Assembly (NCBI GenBank): GCA_046732855.1
Contig: JBKPNX010000196.1
Coordinates: forward strand, 1 to 8,491
Reading direction: 5' to 3'
From: JBKPNX01 sp046732855
GTDB taxonomy: Bacteria; Pseudomonadota; Alphaproteobacteria; Geminicoccales; Geminicoccaceae
Length of the DNA stretch: 8,491 nucleotides
The notes under the pieces were generated by a model. That model was not told the DNA's origin. It saw only the letters and a program-made list of their open reading frames with translations, and ran no database searches. Below are positions 1 through 6,509 of the stretch, in pieces. A program made the translations under genes and the position numbers. How positions within the stretch are numbered: position 1 is the first letter of the stretch; every line of letters starts with the position of its first letter.

Positions 1-99
1 CCAGCTCGTGATCGTGCCGTCCAGCCTCTTGCTCACGATCGCGTCCTCCGAGGACTCCACGATCGCAGCCAGCCAGCTAGCGGCCGGGACCTCAGACAT
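1..99 (-). CDS. PAS-domain sensor protein (probable histidine kinase), N-terminal fragment
   Basis: Reading the minus strand from the ATG at 99 down to base 1 gives 33 codons with no stop. The protein begins MSEVPAASWLAAIVESSE and continues DAIVSKRLDGTITSW, the classic start of a PAS sensory domain (I-x-S-S-x-D-A-I followed by L-D-G-x-I-x-x-W). A GAGG about 9 bases upstream supports this start; another in-frame ATG at 120 has a poorer site. In alphaproteobacteria such N-termini usually belong to soluble PAS kinases of the HWE/HisKA_2 type, which would phosphorylate a partner receiver. The divergent single-domain receiver next door is an obvious candidate. The kinase domain lies outside the window, so the enzyme class is inferred. 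A PAS-containing cyclase or chemoreceptor is possible. Confidence 0.72.
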   Translation of the reverse strand, partial: MSEVPAASWLAAIVESSEDAIVSKRLDGTITSW

Positions 100-290
100 T
101 GCCACGGACCTCGATCCCATCGGCGCTCAAGGGGCCTGGGCCACCACGCGGTGCGGAGAAAGACTGCACTGGGGAATGTAAGAAAGGTGGTGAGTGACCC
201 CAAGGCTTGTTGCCGGAACCTTTCATGAGCGACGTGTTATCTCACCAGGGCGACCACGCCGGGCAGCCCTATGCACGTCGGCAGTACCCA
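100..290. promoter_or_regulatory. Divergent intergenic region between PAS protein and response regulator
   Basis: These 191 bases separate two genes facing away from each other, so both promoters should lie here. The minus-strand gene has a GAGG ribosome binding site just inside the region. On the plus strand a GGAAC sits at 215-219, but the matching downstream element is only TGTT at 235-238 with a 15-base gap, a poor fit to GGAAC-N16/17-CGTT. I see no confident operator or terminator. Confidence 0.4.
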
Positions 291-686
291 ATGAAGCCTC
301 TGCGCATCGCGATCGCCGAGGATAACTGGATGGTAGCCGAGTATCTGTGCGGCGAGCTCACCGCTCTGGGCCACGCCATCGTGGGCCGAGCAAGAACCCG
401 CGAGGAGGTGATCACCCTTGTCGCTGACGAGCATCCAGATCTCGTGCTGGCGGACGTCCGCTTGGCAGACGGCGTCGACGGCCTGGCGGCCGCGAAGGAA
501 GTCCAGGAGCGTTTCGACATACCGGCGATTGCCGCGACCGGACATCTTACCGATGCCGAGGCCGAAGCGGCGGGGCTCTTGGGCATTCTCGGCAAGCCGT
601 ACACATCGTATGCCTTGCGGGCGGTCCTCGACGGCGCGGCAGCGTGGCTGGACGGCGGCTCGAGCAGACCCTTCCTGAAACGCTGA
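291..686 (+). CDS. Single-domain response regulator (CheY-like receiver)
   Basis: The product is 131 aa and consists of one receiver domain with no output domain. Starting at the ATG at 291, the acidic pocket is E10-D11 in IAEDN, the phosphoacceptor is D55 in VLADVRL, the conserved Thr is T83 in AATGH, and the conserved Lys is K102 in LGKPY, followed by the usual Pro. All key residues are present, so the protein should accept a phosphoryl group. The frame stays open upstream to 207 with possible starts at 207 and 225, but the conserved receiver begins right at MKPLRIAIAEDN, so 291 is preferred despite a weak ribosome binding site. Lacking an output domain, it probably acts by protein contact or as a phosphate sink. 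The divergent PAS protein may be its kinase partner. Confidence 0.88.
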   Translation: MKPLRIAIAEDNWMVAEYLCGELTALGHAIVGRARTREEVITLVADEHPDLVLADVRLADGVDGLAAAKEVQERFDIPAIAATGHLTDAEAEAAGLLGILGKPYTSYALRAVLDGAAAWLDGGSSRPFLKR

Positions 687-751
687 TTCGAGCCCCCCAG
701 ACCAATCCGCCACGCGAGAGCCGCGTCGGGTTCGACCTGTCCTGAAGCAGC

Positions 752-2657
752 ATGGAAAGTTATGAGGGCGCCGATGCGATCGAGCGCGCATGGCGGGACG
801 GGCTCAAGCCCGACCCGCTGCTGACGGTCTCCGAGTGGGCCGACCGCTACCGCGTCCTGTCCCAGCGGGCATCCTCCGAGCCCGGGCGCTTGCGCACGGA
901 GCGGACGCCCTATTTGCGCGACATCATGGACTGTCTGTCGCCGGCTTCGCCCGTGCAGCGGGTCGCCTTGATGAAGGGCGCGCAGATCGGCGGCACGGAG
1001 TGCGGCAATTGCTGGATCGGGTACGTGATCCATCAGGCACCGGGGCCGATGATGGCGGTGGCGCCCACGGTGGAGCTGGCCAACCGAAACAGCAAGCAGC
1101 GGATCGACCCCCTGATCGAGGAGAGCGAGGTCCTGCGCGAACGAGTCAAGGAGCGCCGCTCGCGCGACAGCGGCAACACGGTGCTGAGCAAGGAGTTCCC
1201 GGGCGGGGTGCTGATCCTGACCGGCGCCAACAGCGCGGTCGGACTGCGCTCCATGCCGGCGCGCTACATGTTCCTGGACGAGGTCGACGGCTACCCCGGC
1301 GATGTCGAGGGCGAAGGCGATCCGATCCTGCTGGGCGAGCGGCGCGCGGCGTACGAAAAGTCTGTCGCGGATTCAGCGCGAGTACGAGGCAAGCGACCAG
1401 CGTCGGTACTTCGTGCCATGCCCGCACTGCCATGAGCACCAGACGCTGGAGCTCGAGAACCTGCGCTGGCCGGAGCGTCGGCCGCGCGAGGCGGAGTACG
1501 CTTGCGCGCATTGCGGCGAGCTGATCGGGGAGCGCTACAAGACCTGGATGCTGGAGCAGGGCGAGTGGCGACCCACCGCTGCCGGCGACGGCCGGACTGC
1601 CGGGTTCCACCTATCCAGCCTGTACAGCCCGGTTGGCTGGTTCAGCTGGGCCGACGCCGCGGAGATGTACGAGCAGGCGCAGAAGGCGCCCGACCTCATG
1701 AAGGGCTTCGTCAACACGGTTCTCGGGCTGCCATTCGAGGAGGAGGCCGAAGCGCCGGAGTGGCAGCGGCTGTACGAGCGGCGTGAGAGCTACCGGATCG
1801 GCATCGTGCCCGAGCTGGGACTGTTCTTGACCGCAGGGGTCGACGTCCAGAAAGACCGGATCGAGGTCGAGGTGGTCGCCTGGGGCCGGAACAAGGAGAG
1901 CTGGTCGGTCGACTACCGGGTAATCGAGGGCGACACGGCGCGGGCCGAGGTCTGGGCGAAGCTGGACGCGGTGCTCGCGAAGGACTGGCCGCATGCCTCG
2001 GGCCACACGCTGCCGATCCGGGATGTGCGTCGATGCCGGCTACGCGACACAGGACGTCTACGCCTGGGTCCGGCAGCATCCGCAGGCGAGCTGGGGCCCG
2101 GCCGGCGCCGCCGCCCGGCAGCCGCGCTCCGCGGCCGCGGTCAAGGGGCGCGACCACGACACGGCATTGCTGCTGTCGGTCTCGCGGGCCGACGCCGGCG
2201 GCAAGCGACGCGGTCTGCGGGTCTGGTCGGTCGGCACACCGATCGCCAAGGGAGAGCTGTACCGCTGGCTCAAGCTGGAGTGGCCGACCGAGGAGGCGCT
2301 CGATGATGGCGCTAGCTATCCGCTTGGCGCCTGTCACTTCCCGCAGTACGGGGAAGAGTGCTTCAAGCAGCTCACCGCCGAGCGCCTGGTCACCCGGATC
2401 GTCAAAGGGGCTTCCCGCGCGGCTCCTGGGAGAAAGAGCCGGGCCGGCGTAACGAGGCACTCGATTGCCGAGTGTATGCCCGAGCCGCGGCCGCGATCTA
2501 CGGCCTTGACCGCTTCGAGGAGCGCCACTGGCGGCGGATGGAGGAGGCGTTGGCGCGTAGTGCGGAACGGGATGATCACGACGCGGCGTCGCTCCGAACG
2601 CCCCTGGTGCGCCCGCCGGCACGGCAGGTCATCCACAGCGGCTACATGGCGCGCTGA
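752..2657 (+). pseudogene. Phage terminase large subunit (GpA family), broken by three frame lesions
   Basis: This is the lambda gpA-type packaging motor and nuclease, readable only by joining four frame segments. Segment 1 (752 to about 1355) has the Walker A-like KGAQIGGT at residues 75-82 and Walker B FLDE at 174-177. Segment 2 (about 1356-2021) has paired CPHC/CAHC zinc-finger-like motifs and the first nuclease aspartates in TAGVDVQKDRIEVEV. Segment 3 (from 2023) opens with CVDAGYATQDVY. Segment 4 (about 2409-2657) has RRNEALDCRVYARAA. Lesion 1 near 1350-1360 also lacks roughly 15-20 residues expected between the Walker B region and SLSRIQREYE, including the STP-type coupling motif. Lesion 2 is one extra base in the G run at 2020-2022. 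Lesion 3 lies in the A/G run at 2404-2410 (-1 or +2). It cannot give a working motor. No small terminase precedes it. Confidence 0.93.
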
Positions 2658-2658
2658 C

Positions 2659-2874
2659 ATGGCGACCGTTGCCGAGATGGAAGCGCGCCTCGAGGCACTG
2701 CGGGCGCAGCGGGACAGCGCTGTGGCGCGCGTGTCCTACGACGGGCGATCGGTCGAGTACCGCGGCAGCGCGGAGATCGCCCGAGCGATCGCCGAGCTGG
2801 AGCGTGAGCTTCAGGCGCTCGAGGGAGACGCACCCGTGCGCCAGATCCGAATCTACACCTCGAAGGGGCTTTGA
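2659..2874 (+). CDS. Phage head-tail joining protein, gpW-like
   Basis: This 71-aa protein starts MATVAEMEARLEALRAQRDS and ends RQIRIYTSKGL. The ATG lies one base after the terminase stop. Lambda gpW (68 aa) is a small, mostly helical protein added to the filled head, where it forms part of the connector and allows tail joining. Size, the Glu/Arg/Ala-rich helix, the Y-x-G-x-S-V-x-Y stretch near residue 30-35 and the slot between terminase and portal all fit that family. The frame is uninterrupted, unlike the terminase before it. The portal follows in the same frame after TGA and one codon, so the two are probably translationally coupled. Function is inferred from position and family resemblance. 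Confidence 0.82.
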   Translation: MATVAEMEARLEALRAQRDSAVARVSYDGRSVEYRGSAEIARAIAELERELQALEGDAPVRQIRIYTSKGL

Positions 2875-2877
2875 GGA

Positions 2878-4383
2878 TTGAACCTGGTCTCCCGCATCGC
2901 CGGGGCGGCACGGCTCCTGGCGACGGGCAAGCTCGCCCAGAGCGCAGGTTTCGACGGCGCGCAGATGCAGCGCCGGCTCGTGGCCTGGCGCGCCGGCGGC
3001 GAGAGCATCAACAGCCTGATACTCCAGGGTGGCGAGCTGCAGCGCGCCCGAGCGCGCCAGCTCGTGCGCACCAATCCGTACGCTGCCAATGCGGTCGCGA
3101 GCTTCACCGCCCATACCGTCGGTGCCGGCATCAAGCCGTCGAGCCTGGTTGACGACGCCGAGCTGAAGGACCGGATCCAGCGCCTGTGGCTCGCCTGGAC
3201 AGACGAGGCCGATGCCGATGGCCTGACCGACTTTTATGGCCTCCAGGCCATGGCCGCGCGGGCCATGTTCGAGGCCGGCGAGTGTTTTCTCCGGTTCCGG
3301 CCACGTCGCCCAGACGACGTGCTCACCGTACCGTTGCAGCTGCAGATGCTGTCCTCCGAGCATCTCCCGCTCGGCAAGTGCGAGACCCTCCCCAACGGTC
3401 ACGAGATCATCTTCGGCATCGAGCTGGACCGGATCGGGCGCCGGGTCGCCTATCACTTCCACCGCACCCATCCGGGCGATGTGAGACAGCGAAGTGCCGG
3501 CGATCTGGTTCGGGTGCCCGCGGAGCAGGTCTGCCACGTGTTCCACCCGATCGCGGAGGGGCAGATCCGAGGCGTGCCCTGGATCGCGCCGGCAATGGTC
3601 CGCCTGTGGTTGCTCGACCAGTACGACGACGCCGAGCTCGACCGGAAGAAGGTCGCGGCGATGTTCGCGGGCTTCGTGACCCGGCCCGGACCCGATGACG
3701 TCATGCGCGAGGACAGCTCCCAGAAGGATGCGGATGGAGCCGCCCTGATCGGCCTGCAGCCCGGCACCATGCAGCTGCTGCTGCCGGGCGAGGACATCAA
3801 GTTCTCCGACCCGGTTGACGTTGGCGGCTCCTACGAAGCCTTTCAGTACCGGACGCTGCTGGCCTGCTGCGTCGCGATGGGCGTGCCCTACACCAATGTC
3901 ACGGGCGACTTGCGCCAAGCGAACTACTCGAGCCTGCGCGAGGGCAAGCTCGAGTTCCGGCGGCGCATCGAACAGTTCCAGCACGGCACGCTGGTGTTCC
4001 AGCTGTGCCGCCGTGTCTGGCAGCGCTGGATCCGGGATGCGGTGCTCTCGGGCGCGCTGGACCTACCAGAGTTTGCTCGGGACCCGGCGCCGTACCTCGC
4101 GGTCAAATGGATCCCGCCGAAGTGGGACTGGGTCGATCCGCTCAAGGACCGCAAGGCCGAGATCGAGGCGATCGAGGCCGGGCTCAAGTCCCGGTCCGAT
4201 GTCATCGAGAGCGAGGGCTACGACGCCGAGGAGGTCGATCGGCGCATTGCCGCTGACCATGCGCGCGAGGAGGAGCTCGGTCTCCAGTTCGGCCGGCCTG
4301 CAACGGCCGCCGCAGAGCCGGCGGCTGAGGTCGATGCCGAGGACTGCGATCGCCCGACGCAGACCGAGGAGAACGCGGCGTGA
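2878..4383 (+). CDS. Phage portal protein, lambda gpB type
   Basis: The product is 501 aa, near the size of lambda gpB (533 aa). Portals form the dodecameric ring at one head vertex through which DNA is packaged and ejected. Typical stretches are QLVRTNPYAANAVASFTAHT (about 60-80), EAGECFLRFRPRR, HVFHPIAEGQIRGVPWIAPA and the C-terminal YLAVKWIPPKWDWVDPLKD. The last 60 residues are Ala/Glu/Asp-rich, like the region trimmed by the head protease in this family. The start is TTG: it is the only start codon between the gpW stop and the conserved N-terminus, with GAGG unusually close, two bases upstream. This is the only large phage gene here with no visible lesion. Its stop overlaps the GTG of the protease gene (GTGA). 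Confidence 0.95.
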   Translation: MNLVSRIAGAARLLATGKLAQSAGFDGAQMQRRLVAWRAGGESINSLILQGGELQRARARQLVRTNPYAANAVASFTAHTVGAGIKPSSLVDDAELKDRIQRLWLAWTDEADADGLTDFYGLQAMAARAMFEAGECFLRFRPRRPDDVLTVPLQLQMLSSEHLPLGKCETLPNGHEIIFGIELDRIGRRVAYHFHRTHPGDVRQRSAGDLVRVPAEQVCHVFHPIAEGQIRGVPWIAPAMVRLWLLDQYDDAELDRKKVAAMFAGFVTRPGPDDVMREDSSQKDADGAALIGLQPGTMQLLLPGEDIKFSDPVDVGGSYEAFQYRTLLACCVAMGVPYTNVTGDLRQANYSSLREGKLEFRRRIEQFQHGTLVFQLCRRVWQRWIRDAVLSGALDLPEFARDPAPYLAVKWIPPKWDWVDPLKDRKAEIEAIEAGLKSRSDVIESEGYDAEEVDRRIAADHAREEELGLQFGRPATAAAEPAAEVDAEDCDRPTQTEENAA

Positions 4384-4670
4384 AGCGCTGGTACGAGTTC
4401 CGCGCCCAGATAAAGCGCGCGGAGATCGTGATCTACGAGGAGATCGGCGCCTTCGGCATCCCGGCCAAGGCGTTCCTCGACGAGCTGAAGGCGCTCGGGT
4501 CGATCGCTGAGCTAACGGTGCGGATCAACAGCCCGGGCGACGGCGTCGCCATCTACAACGCCCTGAAGCGCCACGATGCCGCGATCACGGTCTGGATCGA
4601 CGGCATCGCTGCCTCGATCGCCAGCATGATCGCCATGGCGGGCGACGAGATCGTCATGCCCGAGAACGCC
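4380..4670 (+). pseudogene. ClpP-like head maturation protease, N-terminal fragment
   Basis: The first 97 residues are clear ClpP-fold head protease. The sequence starts at a GTG overlapping the portal stop, has INSPGDGVAIYNAL at about 49-62 (the oxyanion-region motif of this family) and GIAASIASMIAMAGDE at 75-90, with the predicted nucleophile Ser79. Homology ends abruptly after VMPENA at 4670. The frame runs on to 4934 but codes Arg/Pro-rich sequence that is antisense to the small minus-strand gene. The region with the catalytic His (typically a MIHDP-like motif soon after) and Asp is missing, so the enzyme is dead. Such proteases cut the scaffold and portal tails during head maturation. 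The break marks the left edge of the inserted non-phage block. Confidence 0.88.
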
Positions 4671-4716
4671 ACTGCCCGTCCTCGGCGCGACGCTGGCTTG
4701 GTTCGCGGGTCGCGCC

Positions 4717-4932
4717 TCAGGCCGCCTTGGAACCTTCGCGGTCGGCCTCTGTGTCGGTGCTGGTCGCGACCTCAACCGGGAAAGGGACCACTTCCGCCTG
4801 CGCCACCTGCGGCCGGCGTGGCCGAAACAGATCGCGCAAAACCTCCACGAGGGAACGAGCAGGCTTGGAGTTCGTGCTCGCAAGCTTCGAGCTCGTACGC
4901 GCGTACAGGTCGTATTCGGACCGTCGGCACAT
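4717..4932 (-). CDS. Small hypothetical protein, 71 aa
   Basis: I do not recognise the family. The protein starts MCRRSEYDLYARTSSKLAST, has a basic middle (EVLRDLFRPRRPQ), then VAQAEVVPFPVEVATS and an acidic tail ending EGSKAA. An AGGAGG lies about 6 bases before the ATG, much stronger than most sites here and good evidence for real translation. There is no signal peptide or membrane segment. It opposes the phage genes and sits between the truncated protease and a DUF6441 shard, so it came in with, or was exposed by, the event that removed the capsid genes. Protein-like codons continue upstream in the same frame (see the entry at 4933-5092), so it may be the C-terminal part of a longer, now broken gene. 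Confidence 0.6.
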   Translation of the reverse strand: MCRRSEYDLYARTSSKLASTNSKPARSLVEVLRDLFRPRRPQVAQAEVVPFPVEVATSTDTEADREGSKAA

Positions 4933-5092
4933 GACTTCCTCCTCATCTGGAATGCCGACAACGCAGGCATAATCATCGGCCGAAAGCCTCTTCAGGGCAA
5001 CCGCCCAACAGAGGCTTCTGGGCTGGATCGACTGTGCTGACCACTCGAGGATATGAGTGCCGCCCGTAGAGATTGGGCTTGACGACCAGCAC
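4933..5092 (-). pseudogene. Possible frameshifted N-terminal part of the 71-aa gene
   Basis: On the minus strand, directly upstream and in frame with the ATG at 4932, codons read GGTHILEWSAQSIQPRSLC, then WAVALKRLSADDYACVVGIP and DEEEV, with no stop back to a TAG near 5093 and no ATG, GTG or TTG. One base out of phase, a frame with a possible GTG start at 5092 reads VLVVKPNLYGRHS. Its third codon positions are mostly G/C at the beginning and less so later. Together this suggests a gene of about 120 codons with one indel around 5055-5070. I cannot name the family. The alternative is chance openness in GC-rich DNA, with 4932 as the true start. Confidence 0.35.
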
Positions 5093-5118
5093 TACGCGCT
5101 CAGTGTGGGACGGCCGCC

Positions 5119-5265
5119 ATGAAATGGATTGCCACTCTCGCCCGCTGCCTGCAAGCCGACACGCAGGTGGAGCTGCGCAAGATCGAACGGGCGGCGGCGA
5201 TAGTATCGGCGACGTCGGCCGCGGCCTCAAGACCGAACTCCGCCGGCAGGCGGCGGAGCGTCTAA
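5119..5265 (+). pseudogene. N-terminal shard of a second DUF6441-like phage gene
   Basis: An ATG at 5119 reads MKWIATLARCLQADTQVELR then KIERAAA, lining up with the start of the larger DUF6441 protein at 5830 (MKLAATIIRPVEAGMQTEMR, HIERAVA). After a one-base frame change near 5195-5215 the homology continues as GRGLKTELRRQA, matching GRGLKTELRRQV. A 21-base stretch at 5216-5236 is identical to 5928-5948. Homology stops near 5250-5262, where the minus-strand exported-protein gene begins. The early divergence and the identical later block suggest either a related phage's gene or an old duplication that later exchanged sequence. It is non-functional: the 5119 frame stops after 48 codons. Confidence 0.7.
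5216..5236 (+). repeat. 21-bp direct repeat, copy 1 (second copy 5928-5948)
   Basis: The 21 bases centred on CGCGGCCTCAAG are identical at 5216-5236 and 5928-5948, in the same orientation, with mismatches on both sides. Both encode the GRGLKTE part of DUF6441-like proteins. The copies lie 712 bp apart and flank the exported-protein gene, so recombination between them would remove or duplicate it. Confidence 0.85.
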
Positions 5266-5594
5266 TTCGCGGCAAGGTTCGCGTTCGTCCGTGCCGCCGG
5301 GTGTTCCAAAACTGTGCGGTCGGTATGGGCGGCGGCTTGGCCGCCTGGGCCGGATCGCACGGCTGCAATGTTCTCTTGCAGACGCGCCTCGATATTCTCG
5401 AGCCACAGAATCTTCATCTCCTTGTCAATCGGCGCCTCGGCCGGATCCAACAAAATAGCCTCTAAGTCCGCGGCCGGATGCAAGAAAATGGCCTGTATGT
5501 CAGTGTTAATCGGCGCCTCCTCCGGGTCATGCGCCCACGCCGGTGTAGAAAGAGCGATCCCGGCCACGGTCGCCAGCAAGATGTGGCTGGACAT
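5262..5594 (-). CDS. Small exported (periplasmic) protein with internal repeat, 110 aa
   Basis: Family not recognised. A Sec-type signal peptide is clear: MSSHILLATVAGIALSTPAWA with likely cleavage after AWA (residue 21), leaving about 89 mature residues that start HDPEE. The mature part has an imperfect repeat: DPEEAPINTDIQAIFL (23-38), a shorter HPAADLEAILL (39-49), and DPAEAPIDKEMKILWL (50-65). The rest is polar (NIEARLQENIAAV) with a disordered-looking tail. There are no cysteines, so it is not a lipoprotein. The ATG at 5594 is chosen over the longer open frame to 5702 because a GAGGGAG site precedes it and the signal peptide begins there. The C-terminal codons run into the phage shard junction, so the original end may have been replaced. 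A near-consensus EcfG-type promoter lies about 40 bases upstream. Confidence 0.72.
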   Translation of the reverse strand: MSSHILLATVAGIALSTPAWAHDPEEAPINTDIQAIFLHPAADLEAILLDPAEAPIDKEMKILWLENIEARLQENIAAVRSGPGGQAAAHTDRTVLEHPAARTNANLAAN

Positions 5595-5632
5595 GGCTTC
5601 ACTCCCTCGTGAACGAGTATTTTGCTCTCGCA

Positions 5633-5657
5633 AACGTCTGACTTGGATCTTTATTCC
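5633..5657 (-). promoter_or_regulatory. Near-consensus EcfG-type promoter for the exported protein
   Basis: On the minus strand GGAAT (5657-5653), a 16-base spacer and CGTT (5636-5633) match the alphaproteobacterial general-stress promoter GGAAC-N16/17-CGTT with one mismatch. The predicted transcript would start about 30 bases before the ATG at 5594, leaving room for the GAGGGAG ribosome site. A second one-mismatch candidate, GGAAG-N17-CGTT, lies further up at 5739-5714. Confidence 0.45.
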
Positions 5658-5791
5658 CTGGCTGCGAGAGTGTTCTGACTCGGTGCTTATGGTAAACTCC
5701 AAATGACCAGGAAAACGTTTCGTTTATCGCTCTACTTCCGCTAAGGGCTCAGGAGCGCACGTTCGGAGGCCATCATCACCCCGTCGGCTGA

Positions 5792-5833
5792 GGCGCGCTC
5801 TTCCACGGACTGGACGGATTGCAGATGGCATGA
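5792..5833 (+). pseudogene. Last codons of a lost phage gene upstream of DUF6441
   Basis: In the frame ending at TGA 5831-5833, codons read GALFHGLDGLQMA and stop, and the TGA overlaps the DUF6441 ATG as ATGA. Such overlaps are normal between consecutive phage morphogenesis genes, so this is probably the intact tail end of a head-tail gene whose body was lost. A TGA at 5789-5791 in the same frame puts the right junction of the inserted block at or just left of this point. The fragment is short, so identity is not assigned. Confidence 0.45.
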
Positions 5834-6495
5834 AGCTGGCCGCCACGATCATCCGGCCCGTCGAGGCCGGCATGCAGACCGAGATGCGCCACATCGAGCG
5901 CGCGGTGGCCGCCGGGGCGCGCGAGGCCGGCCGCGGCCTCAAGACCGAGCTGCGCCGTCAGGTTGCGAGCGCCGGGCTCGGCCCGCGGCTCGCCAACAGC
6001 TGGCGCGACAAGCACTACCCGAACCAGAAGCTCGACGCCGCGAGCCTGGTCTACACGAAGGCGCCCCAGATCATCCGGGCATTCGATGAGGGCGCGGTGA
6101 TCCGGAGCAGGCGCGGGCGCTTTCTCGCGATCCCGACCGAGAACGCGCCGAGGAAGGGCACCGACGGCAAGCGGATCAGCCCGAGCACGTTTCCGGAGCA
6201 CCGCTTCGGGCCACTCCGATTTGTGCCTCGGCGGACCGGACCATCGCTCCTGGTGGTGGGCGGCTTGCGCGTCTCGTTCAGCAGGCAAACCGGAGAGGTC
6301 CGAGGCTTCCGGCGTGCCACTGACCGCTCCCGGCGCAGCGGACAGGGTCTGACCACCGTGGTGATGTTCCTGCTCGTGCCGCAGGTGAAGCTGTCGAAGC
6401 GGCTCGACGTCGCTCGGGGAACGACCTCGACGGGACCGTGTACGTCTGAGAAGCGAGCACGAGAGGTGCCCTCAGGGAAGCCGGGCGCACCGTGA
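5830..6495 (+). CDS. DUF6441-family phage protein (head-tail/tail region), altered C-terminus
   Basis: The 221-aa product shows the DUF6441 signature seen in alphaproteobacterial prophages: GRGLKTELRRQV, AGLGPRLANSWRDKHYP, FDEGAVIRSRRGRFLAIPTE, RFVPRRTGPSLLVVGG and LLVPQVKLSKRLDVAR. These proteins lie between head and tail genes; a minor tail or connector role is inferred, not proven. The start is the ATG at 5830, coupled to the previous gene by ATGA. After RLDVARG at about 6418 the sequence no longer looks like the family: it becomes Thr/Ser/Arg-rich, and the stop at 6493-6495 falls inside the loop of a strong hairpin. One base out of phase a short frame ends GNDLDGTVYV at 6449. The native C-terminus is therefore probably lost or shifted. 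Confidence 0.8.
   Translation: MKLAATIIRPVEAGMQTEMRHIERAVAAGAREAGRGLKTELRRQVASAGLGPRLANSWRDKHYPNQKLDAASLVYTKAPQIIRAFDEGAVIRSRRGRFLAIPTENAPRKGTDGKRISPSTFPEHRFGPLRFVPRRTGPSLLVVGGLRVSFSRQTGEVRGFRRATDRSRRSGQGLTTVVMFLLVPQVKLSKRLDVARGTTSTGPCTSEKRAREVPSGKPGAP
5928..5948 (+). repeat. 21-bp direct repeat, copy 2 (first copy 5216-5236)
   Basis: This copy lies inside the DUF6441 gene at the GRGLKTE codons and is identical over 21 bases to 5216-5236. Confidence 0.85.
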
Positions 6496-6508
6496 TGTGC
6501 GCCCGGCT
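6479..6508. terminator. Perfect 12-bp stem hairpin, probable transcription terminator
   Basis: The arms AGCCGGGCGCAC (6479-6490) and GTGCGCCCGGCT (6497-6508) are exact reverse complements around a 6-base loop. There is no following T run, so this is not a textbook Rho-independent site, but such GC-rich hairpins often serve as terminators in high-GC alphaproteobacteria. The DUF6441 stop codon lies in the loop. That is an odd position and suggests the hairpin first belonged after the TGA at 6447-6449 of another frame. Confidence 0.65.
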
Positions 6509-6509
6509 C

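Noticed and set aside
215..238. GGAAC upstream of the response regulator as an EcfG promoter
   Set aside because: The downstream box is TGTT at a 15-base spacing, outside the 16-17 range and mismatched, so it is not supported.
237..1033. Long minus-strand open frames (184 and 254 aa) opposite the response regulator and terminase start
   Set aside because: They are antisense shadows in high-GC DNA. The plus-strand frames have clear receiver and terminase motifs, and the minus translations are Arg/Pro/Ala-rich with no domain.
2629..3984. A 451-aa minus-strand open frame opposite gpW and the portal
   Set aside because: The plus strand is an unmistakable portal gene in the same place. The minus frame is a mirror effect of its codon bias, with no ribosome site or recognisable motif.
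5314..5706. Plus-strand 130-aa frame opposite the exported protein
   Set aside because: The minus strand has a signal peptide, a ribosome site and an internal repeat in frame, while the plus frame shows no such features.
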